Shown here: one piece after another, positions 56,562 through 64,000 of the stretch
How the letters are laid out: each line of letters begins with the position of its first letter
Position numbering within the stretch: the stretch's first letter is position 1
DNA from: Bacteroidota bacterium
Lineage (GTDB): Bacteria; Bacteroidota; Bacteroidia; Chitinophagales; Chitinophagaceae
Length of the DNA stretch: 64,000 nucleotides
Assembly (NCBI GenBank): GCA_018266555.1
Contig: JAFEAF010000004.1
Coordinates: 120,071 to 184,070 of the forward strand
Direction: 5' to 3'
The notes under the pieces: generated by a model
What the model was told of the DNA's origin: nothing
The model's database searches: none
The model's input: only the letters and a program-made list of their open reading frames with translations
Program-made: the position numbers and the translations under genes

Positions 56562-57080
56562 TTACCACATTAATTTCTCTTTTAAGTCTGGTTTATATTC
56601 TTCTTTCAATTCGTCATTCTCAAACCATAAAGGATTTCCATAGTAATATCCTTTCATTCTGATTGCAGGTTTGTAGGTTCTAACAAGATGATTTTTAACC
56701 ATTGTTGAAACAATGTTGGAAATTGCTGCGTGCAGCTTATCTTCTGTGTATTCAGTTTCATATTCTTTTACACCTTCTACAATTTGAGCAATTGTTAGAA
56801 CCTTATCCCTGAACTTCATATATGCTTTAATCCTTTCCTGCCAAGTTTTATCTTTTGGATATACAAACTCAATTTCTTCTTTTGCTTGTTGCAGTTGTGG
56901 AGTTTCTAAAATTTCAATTGTATCTGCATTAGAAAAAGCCTCAATTGCTATTTTTGTTTTTTGAATAGATGCGTCTCTTATTTCCTTTTCTTTAAGGGCT
57001 GCTTTTTCTTCCTCAAGTAGTTTAGAAAGTCTGGATTTTAGTTCTTTTAAAATCTGACCATCTGATAATTGATTTGACAT
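56562..57080 (-). CDS. Coiled-coil plus winged-helix-like protein
   Basis: A 172-residue soluble protein. Residues ~8-50 are a coiled coil (LKSRLSKLLEEEKAALKEKEI). Residues ~80-155 resemble a winged helix of the HARE-HTH or related group: WQERIKAYMKFRDKVLTIAQIVEGV, then AISNIVSTMVKNHLVRTYKP. This suggests DNA-linked regulation. It is divergent from the chaperone operon and could regulate it. The fold call is by pattern only. A TATTTTTG promoter box is at 57098-57105. Confidence 0.6.
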   Translation of the reverse strand: MSNQLSDGQILKELKSRLSKLLEEEKAALKEKEIRDASIQKTKIAIEAFSNADTIEILETPQLQQAKEEIEFVYPKDKTWQERIKAYMKFRDKVLTIAQIVEGVKEYETEYTEDKLHAAISNIVSTMVKNHLVRTYKPAIRMKGYYYGNPLWFENDELKEEYKPDLKEKLMW

Positions 57081-57097
57081 ATTTTATCATTTGAGAA

Positions 57098-57105
57098 CAA
57101 AAATA
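57098..57105 (-). promoter_or_regulatory. -7 element for the coiled-coil/winged-helix gene
   Basis: TATTTTTG read on the minus strand, ending 17 nt before the ATG at 57080. Confidence 0.45.
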
Positions 57106-57441
57106 TGAAAGGCTAAATGAAAAAACAAAAGAAAAATATAAAGAACAGTATAAAGTTATTAACAAAGGAGAGGATTTGATGAAATGAGAAGCAAGCAAAA
57201 GTTGTCAAATTACGACAATATTCGTACTTAGCTGTGTATGTGAGTTGAACAAACCCCTTTTTACAACAAGAGAAATAGAAAATGTATTACCATTTGATGC
57301 AGCATATTTCTTTATTAAAGTTGGCTCAATTCAACCATAAACATTTACCGCTACCTATTACTGTTAATTTTAAAAGCTTGCTTGACATTTGGAAAATCAA
57401 TTCATGGCTGTTATAACACTATGTTAAATACTCACAATGAT

Positions 57442-57449
57442 TATATTTG
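57442..57449 (+). promoter_or_regulatory. Candidate promoter for the chaperone operon
   Basis: TATATTTG matches TAnnTTTG. A transcript starting about 57455 would have a ~220-nt leader containing the structured RNA at 57524-57672. No clear -33 TTG at the right spacing. Confidence 0.45.
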
Positions 57450-57523
57450 TTGCTAAAAGAAATTTTTAAAAATGAAATAAAAAAATAGGCACTATAAAAT
57501 ATTGCGTTTAGCTCACTTCTGCT

Positions 57524-57672
57524 GATGAAACCGTCCAAATTTTCAAATGCAAAACAGAATCAAGCAAAACGCTCACCTAAGGCGTGGGCGTTGCTTACTG
57601 TTTTGCAGGTTCTTGGACGGACCTCATCGGCGGTGGTAACATAAGTCCCACGCTGTTTTTATGCCCTTATGT
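57524..57672 (+). ncRNA. Structured RNA in the leader of the chaperone operon
   Basis: A long imperfect hairpin: GATGA/TCATC (57524-57528 with 57624-57628), CCGTCCAA/TTGGACGG (57531-57538 with 57613-57620), GCAAAACAG/CTGTTTTGC (57549-57557 with 57598-57606), then AAGC/GCTT with AACGC/GCGTT and CAC/GTG at the tip. A second hairpin ACATAAG/CTTATGT (57639-57645 with 57666-57672) ends 5 nt before the ATG. CCCACGC in its loop (57647-57653) is fully complementary to GCGTGGG (57582-57588) of the first hairpin tip. No known riboswitch or ribozyme family is recognised. Class unknown; could be a regulatory leader or an independent RNA. Confidence 0.55.
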
Positions 57673-57677
57673 AATCC

Positions 57678-59597
57678 ATGCAGTACATTAACCCATACCA
57701 GCTATTAAATATTTCAGCAGAAAGTCTTTCTGATGTTGATGTAAAGACAATTAGCAGAGAAAGAAGAAGATTATTACATCAAATCGAATTAAGTGAGCAT
57801 GGGACAATTGATTATAATGGAATTGAAATAACTCGGGCTGAATGTATTAGAGTTTTGGACGAATTAGATGAAAAGAACAAGCGAGAGTTTCACTTTTTTA
57901 TTTTTCAAAATTCATCACTCAACAATTTTCTTACTTCAGGCACACTTTATTTTTTTGATAAACACACAGCAGAAAGCATATATAAGCTACCAGCATTTAT
58001 AAATTTTATCAGCCCATATTTTGAGCCTCGTTATGATGAAGTATTAAGTACGAGTTTCAAATCAGGAAACAAAGAAAACATTAAGAAAATACTTTCAGTA
58101 CAGCCATTAACAACAACATCGTTTAATGAAAGCTGTTATAAAAGCACTTATCATTTTTTAAAGGATGTAGATAAAGAAATTAATCAGATAATTGATGAGA
58201 TTAAAGATGAAGAAAGCCCATACATTCAAAAATCCTTTCGTGGCATTGAAACAGAAATTAAATCTAAAGTAAGCCCGGAACTAATAAACTTACTACCTGC
58301 ATACTTTCAAGGTATCAGAAATCAAATTGCAATGAGTATAAGAAATCTTGCAAGAGATATAAACAATGACCCATACAATTTGATTGAGCCTGCATTTAAA
58401 GTTAGCTCAATTGCAAATGAAATCGAATCAGATGGATTAACAAAGCAAACTGTTTCCAAAGGTTACAGCATAATTAAGGGTCGCTATGAAGACTTGCTTC
58501 AACAAAAAGAAAATGAAAAATATGAACCGCATATTGATAAATGTTATTCACTAATTGATGCGATTGTTGATAAAAGAGACGCAATAAATAAAAAAGAAAT
58601 CTCTGCTTCACATGTAAATAATTGGGTTAATTCCAACATCAATATTACTGAATTGAATAACCTTCCAAGTGCCGCATTTCAGGTTAGAAATTTAGTTGCT
58701 CTTTCTTTAAAAAGTTTGTCTGTTGCTGTTTGGAATAACCTCGATGAAATTGATATTGCAATAAGTGTTTTGGCTAAAGCTACTTTGCTTAGAGTAAATG
58801 AAGATACTAAAGCTGTACTGGTCGAAGCCAAAATTCAATTAGACGAACTAAAAGCCAAAATTCAAAGACAACGATTAGCAAACCTGCAACAAACAACGAA
58901 TTATCCTAAGAAAGAAAAGTCAAGTTTTGGAGTATTAATAGTAATCGGAATAATCATTTTAATTATCTATTTGATTTCAAACTCTAACAATTCTCATAAT
59001 TCTTCAAGTTCATCATACAACGATAATTCAACCAATTCTTACTCACCCCCACCAGCAACAGTTGATACTGCCAAATCAGATATTGCTATTGCTCCACAAA
59101 GCATAGATACCTACCAAACAGAACCAGTTTATAACAAGGTAACAATGGTGAACGGAAATATCTCTGATTGTTCAGGAATATCACCCAAATATGATAAAAA
59201 CATAAGCACCAAACTTATCATTACAGCACAGCTTACAGATGTTGCAGTTAAACTTTATGATTATGAAACTGACAGATGCATTAGATATGTTTTCGTTAAC
59301 GATGGTAGTACCTATGCTATAAAAAATATTCCAGAAGGAAAATACTATTTAAAAATAGCTTATGGCAATGACTGGGAAGTTAAAGAAGGAGACCCAGTTT
59401 GTAAAGGTCGCTTTGCCACCCATTCATCATTCAAAAAAGATTTAAGTGTTTATGATTTCAATAAAACTTATTACAATGACGGTCGTGTATCTGTTCCATA
59501 CTATACATTAAAACTTTACAGAACTTATACAACCAATACTTATGATGACAACTCCGCAGGTAACTCAATTTCAGAATCTGATTTTAATAATAACTAA
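57678..59597 (+). CDS. Membrane-anchored protein with J-like N-terminus, chaperone operon
   Basis: A 639-residue protein I cannot assign to a family. The first ~70 residues (INPYQLLNISAESLSDVD, then ISRERRRLLHQIELSEHG) have the helix pattern of a J-domain start, but no HPD motif, so activation of Hsp70 in the classic way is doubtful. Residues ~100-405 are helical. One transmembrane helix lies at about 413-434, then a Ser/Asn-rich linker and an extracytoplasmic C-terminal beta domain (about 490-600; TDVAVKLYDYETDRC, IKNIPEGKYYLKIAYG). It starts the operon; the GrpE-like gene begins 2 bp after its stop. It could link cytosolic Hsp70 activity to the envelope. Confidence 0.6.
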   Translation: MQYINPYQLLNISAESLSDVDVKTISRERRRLLHQIELSEHGTIDYNGIEITRAECIRVLDELDEKNKREFHFFIFQNSSLNNFLTSGTLYFFDKHTAESIYKLPAFINFISPYFEPRYDEVLSTSFKSGNKENIKKILSVQPLTTTSFNESCYKSTYHFLKDVDKEINQIIDEIKDEESPYIQKSFRGIETEIKSKVSPELINLLPAYFQGIRNQIAMSIRNLARDINNDPYNLIEPAFKVSSIANEIESDGLTKQTVSKGYSIIKGRYEDLLQQKENEKYEPHIDKCYSLIDAIVDKRDAINKKEISASHVNNWVNSNINITELNNLPSAAFQVRNLVALSLKSLSVAVWNNLDEIDIAISVLAKATLLRVNEDTKAVLVEAKIQLDELKAKIQRQRLANLQQTTNYPKKEKSSFGVLIVIGIIILIIYLISNSNNSHNSSSSSYNDNSTNSYSPPPATVDTAKSDIAIAPQSIDTYQTEPVYNKVTMVNGNISDCSGISPKYDKNISTKLIITAQLTDVAVKLYDYETDRCIRYVFVNDGSTYAIKNIPEGKYYLKIAYGNDWEVKEGDPVCKGRFATHSSFKKDLSVYDFNKTYYNDGRVSVPYYTLKLYRTYTTNTYDDNSAGNSISESDFNNN

Positions 59598-59599
59598 TT

Positions 59600-59956
59600 A
59601 TGGATGCAATTAAAATACCCAAACATTTTCCTGTTGTTCTCAATCAAGTATTCGAGATAGAGAATAAATTAAAAAACATTACAGAAGCAAATTCAATTCA
59701 AAGAAATCTTGAAAGGATAAAAGACTATTTTGAAAATGAAGCTTTACAAGATGGGCAAGGAATAGTTTATCACAACCCAATTGGTGAACCGTATAATGTT
59801 ACAAGGGCAGACTGTGAAGCAACAATATCAGGGACTGACCATGAAAATCTTGTCATCATTGAGGTTTTAAAGCCAATATTATATTTCAAATATGCTAATA
59901 CGCAAATGATAATTCAGAAAGCAATTGTCATAGTTCAATCTCAAAATTTAAAATAA
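59600..59956 (+). CDS. Miniature GrpE-like protein
   Basis: A 118-residue protein. The N-terminal ~55 residues form one amphipathic helix (VFEIENKLKNITEANSIQRN). The C-terminal half matches the order of GrpE beta-domain features: YHNPIGEPYNVTRADCEAT, corresponding to the family's GEPFDPxxHEAV, then ENLVIIEVLKPILYFK and the strand AIVIVQS. GrpE is the nucleotide exchange factor of DnaK. It lies 2 bp after the membrane protein and 7 bp before the Hsp70 gene, which strongly supports the assignment. It lacks the long N-terminal GrpE helices' usual length. Confidence 0.55.
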   Translation: MDAIKIPKHFPVVLNQVFEIENKLKNITEANSIQRNLERIKDYFENEALQDGQGIVYHNPIGEPYNVTRADCEATISGTDHENLVIIEVLKPILYFKYANTQMIIQKAIVIVQSQNLK

Positions 59957-59963
59957 TCATATT

Positions 59964-62468
59964 ATGGAAAATAGAATAAACTTTGGAATAGATTTAGGTA
60001 CGACTAATTCTGCTATTGCAAAATTTGTAAAAGGCGATGTTACAGTATTCAAAGACCCCTTAGATACTGGCAAAGAGACGTTGCCCTCTGTAGTTTATTA
60101 TAAAACTGATAACATTATAGTTGGTAGCAGAGCCAGGACTTACTTAACACGAGATGCGAAGAATGTTTTTAGCACCTTCAAAAGAAAAATGGGTACTACT
60201 GAAAGTTTCAAAGTAAAAAATTTAAACCAATCAAAAACACCCGTTGAACTATCTGCTGAAGTAATAAAGCAACTTAAAAGTTTTATTCATTCCGGAGAGA
60301 TACTTGATGCTGCTGTTATAACAGTACCGGCTTCATTTGAATTACCTCAAACAAAAGCTACCCAAGAAGCTGGCTATTTAGCAGGGTTAAAACAAGTAAT
60401 CACATTGCCTGAACCAATTGCGGCAAGTTTAGCTTATGCAAATAAGAAAAAGGAAAATGATATTCAGAATGGTCAGTGGTTAGTTTATGATTTGGGGGGT
60501 GGCACATTTGACGTTGCACTAATGAAAATAAAGGATGGAGAAATAAAAGTACTCGACCATGAAGGCGATAATTTTTTAGGCGGTGCAGATTTTGACAATT
60601 TGATTGTAGAGAAATTTATTATCCCATTCTTAAATAAGAACTACAAATTTCACGACTTAGAAGTAGAACTTAAAAGTGAAGCAAGTAAGAGAAACGCCTT
60701 GTATTACCGCTTATTGTTATTAGCTGAAGAAGCAAAAAAACAGTTGTCAAGTTTTACCTCTACTGAAATAGAATTAATAGATATTAAAGACGACAATGAT
60801 GTAGAAGTTGATACTGTTGTTACAATTACTCGTTCTGAATTTGAGAGTTTAATAAAAGAGCAAGTAGATAGAACAATTGAAATGATTAAGAAAATACTTG
60901 TTCGCAAAGGGCTAAAACCATCAGACATTTTATTTACATTAATGGTAGGCGGCTCAACATATATCCCATATGTTAGAAAGAGAGTTGAAGAAGTTTTACA
61001 AATACCAAACAACTGTGATATTGACCCAACCACTGCCATTGCAATCGGAGCAGCCTATTATGCAGGTACAAGAGAGAAAAACTTTTCAAAAGAAGAACCT
61101 AAAAAAGTCACTCATGGGATTAAAGTAAAATTTGCGTATCAAAAAAATTCATGGGAAGATGAAGAAATGCTTGCTGTTAGAATTGACGGTAATATAGATG
61201 GATTATACTATCAAATAACAAGAGAAGATAAAGGTTTTGATAGTGGCAAAAAAAAGCTTGCTGCAAGAATTTCGGAAGACCTTCCTTTAGTTAAAGAATC
61301 GTACAACTTTTTCAAATTTGTTATCCTTGATGAACAAAATAACATAATCGATACCGACACAGAAATTATCGGGATAGCTCATGGTATAGCTGATTTTGCT
61401 GGCACTCCGATTTCTCATGACTTTTGCATTGAGTTAGACAATACAGAAGCTGTTGATAAATCAACAAAGCTTGAATTAATTTTTCAAAAAGGTTCCGTTT
61501 TGCCTTTGAAGTGGAAGAAAACTTACACTTTACTAAAATCATTGATAAAAGGTACAGAAGACAAAATAGTAATACACATTTTGGAAGGTTCTCATACATC
61601 TATTGCTCAAGCAATAAGCACAGTTGCTTATTTAGAAATTAACGGTAGAATGATTGAAAGAGATATTCTAAAAGGCACTGATATAGAGATAAAAGTTGAG
61701 ATGTCAGAAGATAACGAATTAAAGGCATCTGCTTATTTAGTAATGACTAATCAAGAATTTAATATTCCTGTAACCATTAAAAACAGAGGTACTTCTGTTG
61801 CTAAATTAAAAGAAGATGTAGGGATTTTGAATGACCGAATTGAAACTGAAATTAACCAAGCAATAGACAGGGAAGATTATGAAGTCGCAGAAGAATTAAC
61901 TACACTAAAATCACAGATGCAAGAATTGGAAGATGATGTGGTAAAAATCCAAGATGATGATGTTACAGATAAAAAATTTCAATCAGAAGATATAAAGCGA
62001 AAGTTTGCTCAAAAATTCTTTGATATAACGAAGGATAAACAAATGTCATTGTTAAAAGCAAAATACAATGAGGATAAAGAATGGTGTAAAGAAATTGTTG
62101 ATGAGAATGGAAATGACCATGACCATAAAATTTTCAATGATATTGTTGCGAGAGAGCAGGTATTTCTTAATTCTATCAATCCAATAAAAATTACAGAAGC
62201 AATTGATGAATTAATTGATTTAGGAAGTAACATACTTTGGCGTACTCCAGCATTCCTTGAAGCGAGGTTTAAGAAGTTAATAGAAAAACCTCAAATATTT
62301 AATGACCAAGAACAAGCCAAAGTTTGGATAGAAGCGGGAAATTTAGCTATTCAAAACAAGAACTATGATAAATTAAGAGAAGCAAACTGGGGGCTAATTT
62401 CATTAATGCCAAAATCAGCAAGAAACAATGACGATTTAAACGACAGGATAAGAATAGGCTTTAAATAA
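59964..62468 (+). CDS. Divergent Hsp70 (DnaK-like) chaperone
   Basis: An 834-residue Hsp70, about 200 longer than DnaK. The nucleotide-binding domain is intact: phosphate 1 GIDLGTTNSAIA (8-19), AVITVPASFE, phosphate 2 VYDLGGGTFDVAL (about 172-184), GGADFD, and adenosine motif VGGSTYIPYVRKRVEE (about 328-343). After ~360 the sequence departs from DnaK; the linker VLLLDVTP-like motif is not seen. The C-terminal part is beta-rich (about 375-600), then a coiled coil (about 613-666) and a helical tail (to 834). ATP binding is expected; substrate specificity is likely different. It is the third gene of a tight operon. Confidence 0.88.
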   Translation: MENRINFGIDLGTTNSAIAKFVKGDVTVFKDPLDTGKETLPSVVYYKTDNIIVGSRARTYLTRDAKNVFSTFKRKMGTTESFKVKNLNQSKTPVELSAEVIKQLKSFIHSGEILDAAVITVPASFELPQTKATQEAGYLAGLKQVITLPEPIAASLAYANKKKENDIQNGQWLVYDLGGGTFDVALMKIKDGEIKVLDHEGDNFLGGADFDNLIVEKFIIPFLNKNYKFHDLEVELKSEASKRNALYYRLLLLAEEAKKQLSSFTSTEIELIDIKDDNDVEVDTVVTITRSEFESLIKEQVDRTIEMIKKILVRKGLKPSDILFTLMVGGSTYIPYVRKRVEEVLQIPNNCDIDPTTAIAIGAAYYAGTREKNFSKEEPKKVTHGIKVKFAYQKNSWEDEEMLAVRIDGNIDGLYYQITREDKGFDSGKKKLAARISEDLPLVKESYNFFKFVILDEQNNIIDTDTEIIGIAHGIADFAGTPISHDFCIELDNTEAVDKSTKLELIFQKGSVLPLKWKKTYTLLKSLIKGTEDKIVIHILEGSHTSIAQAISTVAYLEINGRMIERDILKGTDIEIKVEMSEDNELKASAYLVMTNQEFNIPVTIKNRGTSVAKLKEDVGILNDRIETEINQAIDREDYEVAEELTTLKSQMQELEDDVVKIQDDDVTDKKFQSEDIKRKFAQKFFDITKDKQMSLLKAKYNEDKEWCKEIVDENGNDHDHKIFNDIVAREQVFLNSINPIKITEAIDELIDLGSNILWRTPAFLEARFKKLIEKPQIFNDQEQAKVWIEAGNLAIQNKNYDKLREANWGLISLMPKSARNNDDLNDRIRIGFK

Positions 62469-62476
62469 TATCAGCT

Positions 62477-62791
62477 ATGATAACTAAGATTATCAAAATA
62501 ACACTTGCAATTTTATTCTTCATTTGCCTTGCAAATATGCCTTATGGGTACTATCAGCTTGTAAGGTTTTTGGCACTTATTGGCTTTGCGTTATTAGCTT
62601 ACTATTCAAATGAAAATGGAAATAATATTGAGACAGTAATTTTTATCGCATTGGCTATCTTATTTCAACCAATACTAAAAATTGCTTTAGGTAGAAATTT
62701 ATGGAACATTATTGATGTCATTGTAGGGATATATTTATTGCTTTCCATTTTCTTTAAAACAACAAACTATAAAAATGGAAGAAAAAATTAA
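62477..62791 (+). CDS. Small membrane protein (DUF6804-like)
   Basis: A 104-residue protein with three to four helices (IIKITLAILFFICLANM, YYQLVRFLALIGFALLAYYS, TVIFIALAILFQPI, IIDVIVGIYLLLSIFF). The motif MPYGYYQLVRF resembles the DUF6804 small membrane family by memory. It follows the Hsp70 gene by 8 bp and overlaps the next gene by 17 bp, so it belongs to the operon. Confidence 0.65.
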   Translation: MITKIIKITLAILFFICLANMPYGYYQLVRFLALIGFALLAYYSNENGNNIETVIFIALAILFQPILKIALGRNLWNIIDVIVGIYLLLSIFFKTTNYKNGRKN

Positions 62792-63257
62792 AATGACTAT
62801 CCCTGATTTTGATGGCAAAGAAAAGGAAGAAGATAAGGGCACTGCCAAATATTTGATGATTATTTTTATTCCGATAATTACAGTAATTATTTTATGTTTT
62901 AGGTATCATACTTTAAGAATTATTAGTTTGTGCTTGTCTGGACTTGCGATGGGGTATTTGTCTTACAAATCATACAAGGCAAGAGAAAGAAGATTTGATA
63001 AAGAAATAGTATCCCAAATCATACTTGTTATACTAACTGTAATAGGAATTTTTTATAAATTCTTTGGCGATTTAGTTTTATCATATTGGGTTATCGCATT
63101 ATCAAGTATGATATTTATGATTGTCTTAAAAATACAAAACGAAAAACAAAAAGCGTACATAACCTATTATGTATTGCTTGCGGCTGTAGTTACTGCATTT
63201 ATTCTAAACTATAGCGATGTTCTTTTATTCTTTAAAAAAATCGTTGACTACTTTTAA
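62775..63257 (+). CDS. Small multi-pass membrane protein
   Basis: A 160-residue protein with a charged N-terminal tail (MEEKIKMTIPDFDGKEKEED) and about five membrane helices (YLMIIFIPIITVIIL, IISLCLSGLAMGYLSY, IILVILTVIGIFYKF, YWVIALSSMIFMIVL, YYVLLAAVVTAFIL). No family recognised. Last gene of the operon; translationally coupled to the upstream gene by a 17-bp overlap. Confidence 0.6.
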   Translation: MEEKIKMTIPDFDGKEKEEDKGTAKYLMIIFIPIITVIILCFRYHTLRIISLCLSGLAMGYLSYKSYKARERRFDKEIVSQIILVILTVIGIFYKFFGDLVLSYWVIALSSMIFMIVLKIQNEKQKAYITYYVLLAAVVTAFILNYSDVLLFFKKIVDYF

Positions 63258-64000
63258 ACCATCTTGATTTATTCCCCAACGCACAGAACCTGCCCGACTG
63301 CCCACGCTGCAAGGTAATAAGGTGTTCCTCATGCCTATTCGGCAAGCAGATGTGCCAAACCAATGCAGCAGCAGCAATAACGGCTATTTATAGCCTTTTA
63401 AGGTATTGCTGCACCTGCATTGCCCTACGGGTGCTTCGCTACGCTACGCAGTTTGTCACACTTCTTGCAGCTCATACGGCATTCGTCACGGCAGCTACTG
63501 TGTCCTTCACGCCACTTCGTTCATTACTTCCTTCGTTACACTTCATTACACCTCGTTCGTAGCTTGACCATTTGCTGCAAGGCAGGGCATTCTTGCCAGC
63601 ACACATAGCCTGATACAAAAGTATGCACCTGCCTTTCCGCAAGCAATCCCTACAATACTCACTGGGTTTCATTACGCTTCACTACGTCATTCATTCACTT
63701 CAGTAGCGTTCAGTCCACCCGCTGCCCATTATTTGGCTCGCCTTGCGTACCCATTTCGGCTGCGTTCACCTTGCGTCTGCTAATTGCTCATGTCGTACCT
63801 CCATTTCGCAAAGCATCGCTAAGGTTCACTTGCATAGTTCAGCCGCCTTCGTACCCTGACGGGAAATTTACTGCGGCGGCTTCCTATGGAGGCAGCATCG
63901 TTGTCAGCCCCTTGGCTTGGCTTCTTTACATTGGCCTGAAAAGGGGCTGCCACTTTACTGCTGCCCCCTCATGGGTGCTCGCAGGCACTTCCGTTCGTTC
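63258..64000. other. GC-richer, ORF-poor segment of the element
   Basis: About 740 bp, clearly richer in G+C than the AT-rich cargo to its left. Only ORFs of 60-70 codons, in several overlapping frames, none convincing. Short words recur (TTCGTTCATTAC, TTCGCTACGCTACGC, CTTCATTACACC), suggesting low-complexity repeats. On the minus strand one 66-codon ORF (63472-63672) is cysteine-rich but has no support. The function is unknown; possibly a non-coding or transfer-related region that continues past the window. Confidence 0.45.

Larger units (their letters stand above)
57081..57523. other. Divergent intergenic region of the element
   Basis: AT-rich, no credible ORF. Holds the two divergent promoter boxes at 57098 and 57442; nothing else supported. 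Confidence 0.4.
53818..64000. mobile_element. Integrated element at tRNA-Arg, left part, right end outside window
   Basis: Starts at the tRNA-Arg 3' part with an inward-located serine recombinase reading out towards the tRNA. Continues with two small conserved element genes, a coiled-coil protein, an Hsp70-centred cargo operon and a GC-richer ORF-poor segment. G+C and codon style differ from the chromosome (AT-rich cargo). No second attachment site, relaxase or replication gene is seen before 64000, so the element extends beyond the window. Class (integrative element or remnant) is undecided. Confidence 0.75.

Noticed and set aside
56435..56662. 75-codon plus-strand ORF beginning WESNPLTKNG
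   Set aside because: Antisense translation of the tRNA-like element and the end of the adjacent gene, a common false ORF.
57524..57672. Retron or hammerhead-ribozyme interpretation of the structured RNA
   Set aside because: CTGATGA is present at 57522-57528 but the required GAAA after stem II is missing, and no reverse transcriptase gene is near.
63472..63672. 66-codon cysteine-rich minus-strand ORF
   Set aside because: No start signal, no homologue known, and the whole segment lacks coding character; only listed in the segment's description.
1..64000. CRISPR arrays, rRNA genes, insertion sequences
   Set aside because: No regularly spaced direct repeats with unique spacers, no rRNA, and no transposase apart from the serine recombinase were seen.

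Overview
The window looks like a Bacteroidota chromosome, most likely the family Chitinophagaceae or a close relative. This is inferred from content; no 16S gene is present. The clues are moderate-to-low G+C, many lipoproteins and beta-barrel proteins, a type IX secretion (T9SS) sorting domain, a bactofilin neighbourhood, DUF2490 and DUF4382 proteins, a NagB-LmbE fusion, and repeated use of the Bacteroidota -7 promoter element TAnnTTTG.

Positions 1-53.6 kb are chromosomal. Layout: (i) 0.07-6.4 kb, a minus-strand operon of a TPR protein, an outer-membrane barrel, an HU-fold membrane protein and a methyltransferase. (ii) 6.5-19 kb, housekeeping and envelope genes: DoxX, site-2 protease, PBP4-type peptidase, CinA, a 2-oxo acid dehydrogenase E2, a prolyl-oligopeptidase, an EamA exporter and a methyltransferase gene broken by one stop codon. 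(iii) 19.5-28 kb, a large T9SS-secreted Asp-box propeller protein, CutC, a small YgiT/DUF4258 toxin-antitoxin-like pair, a glycosylasparaginase, an FMN reductase and two pirins. (iv) 28.2-37.9 kb, a plus-strand run with two tandem CocE/NonD hydrolases, two tandem GH20 hexosaminidases and a glucosamine-6-phosphate deaminase/LmbE fusion; the hexosaminidases and the fusion point to use of amino-sugar glycans. (v) 37.9-53.3 kb, Bax-inhibitor, MgtC, PafA-type phosphatase, MurB, SprT-like protease, bactofilin cluster, LepA, a DUF4382 lipoprotein, a small beta-barrel, a haem c lipoprotein and a class 3 lipase.

At 53.6-53.9 kb there is an intact tRNA-Arg(ACG), preceded by two decayed tandem copies of the same tRNA whose central arms have been replaced by CCCGA...TCGGG palindromes. 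The tRNA 3' part is the left boundary of an integrated element. A large serine recombinase reads out of the element and takes its last 12 or so codons and its stop codon from the tRNA. The element runs to the end of the window and carries two small accessory genes, a tRNA-like structure, a coiled-coil/winged-helix protein and the most interesting cargo: a tight plus-strand operon (57.7-63.3 kb) encoding a membrane-anchored protein with a weakly J-like N-terminus, a miniature GrpE-like protein, a divergent 834-residue Hsp70 and two small membrane proteins. A long structured RNA with a possible 7-bp loop-loop interaction sits in its leader. The last 0.74 kb is a GC-richer, ORF-poor segment.

The best candidate for an undescribed system is this mobile Hsp70/GrpE-like/membrane-protein cassette with its RNA leader. 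Its function (defence, stress tolerance or element maintenance) cannot be decided from sequence alone.
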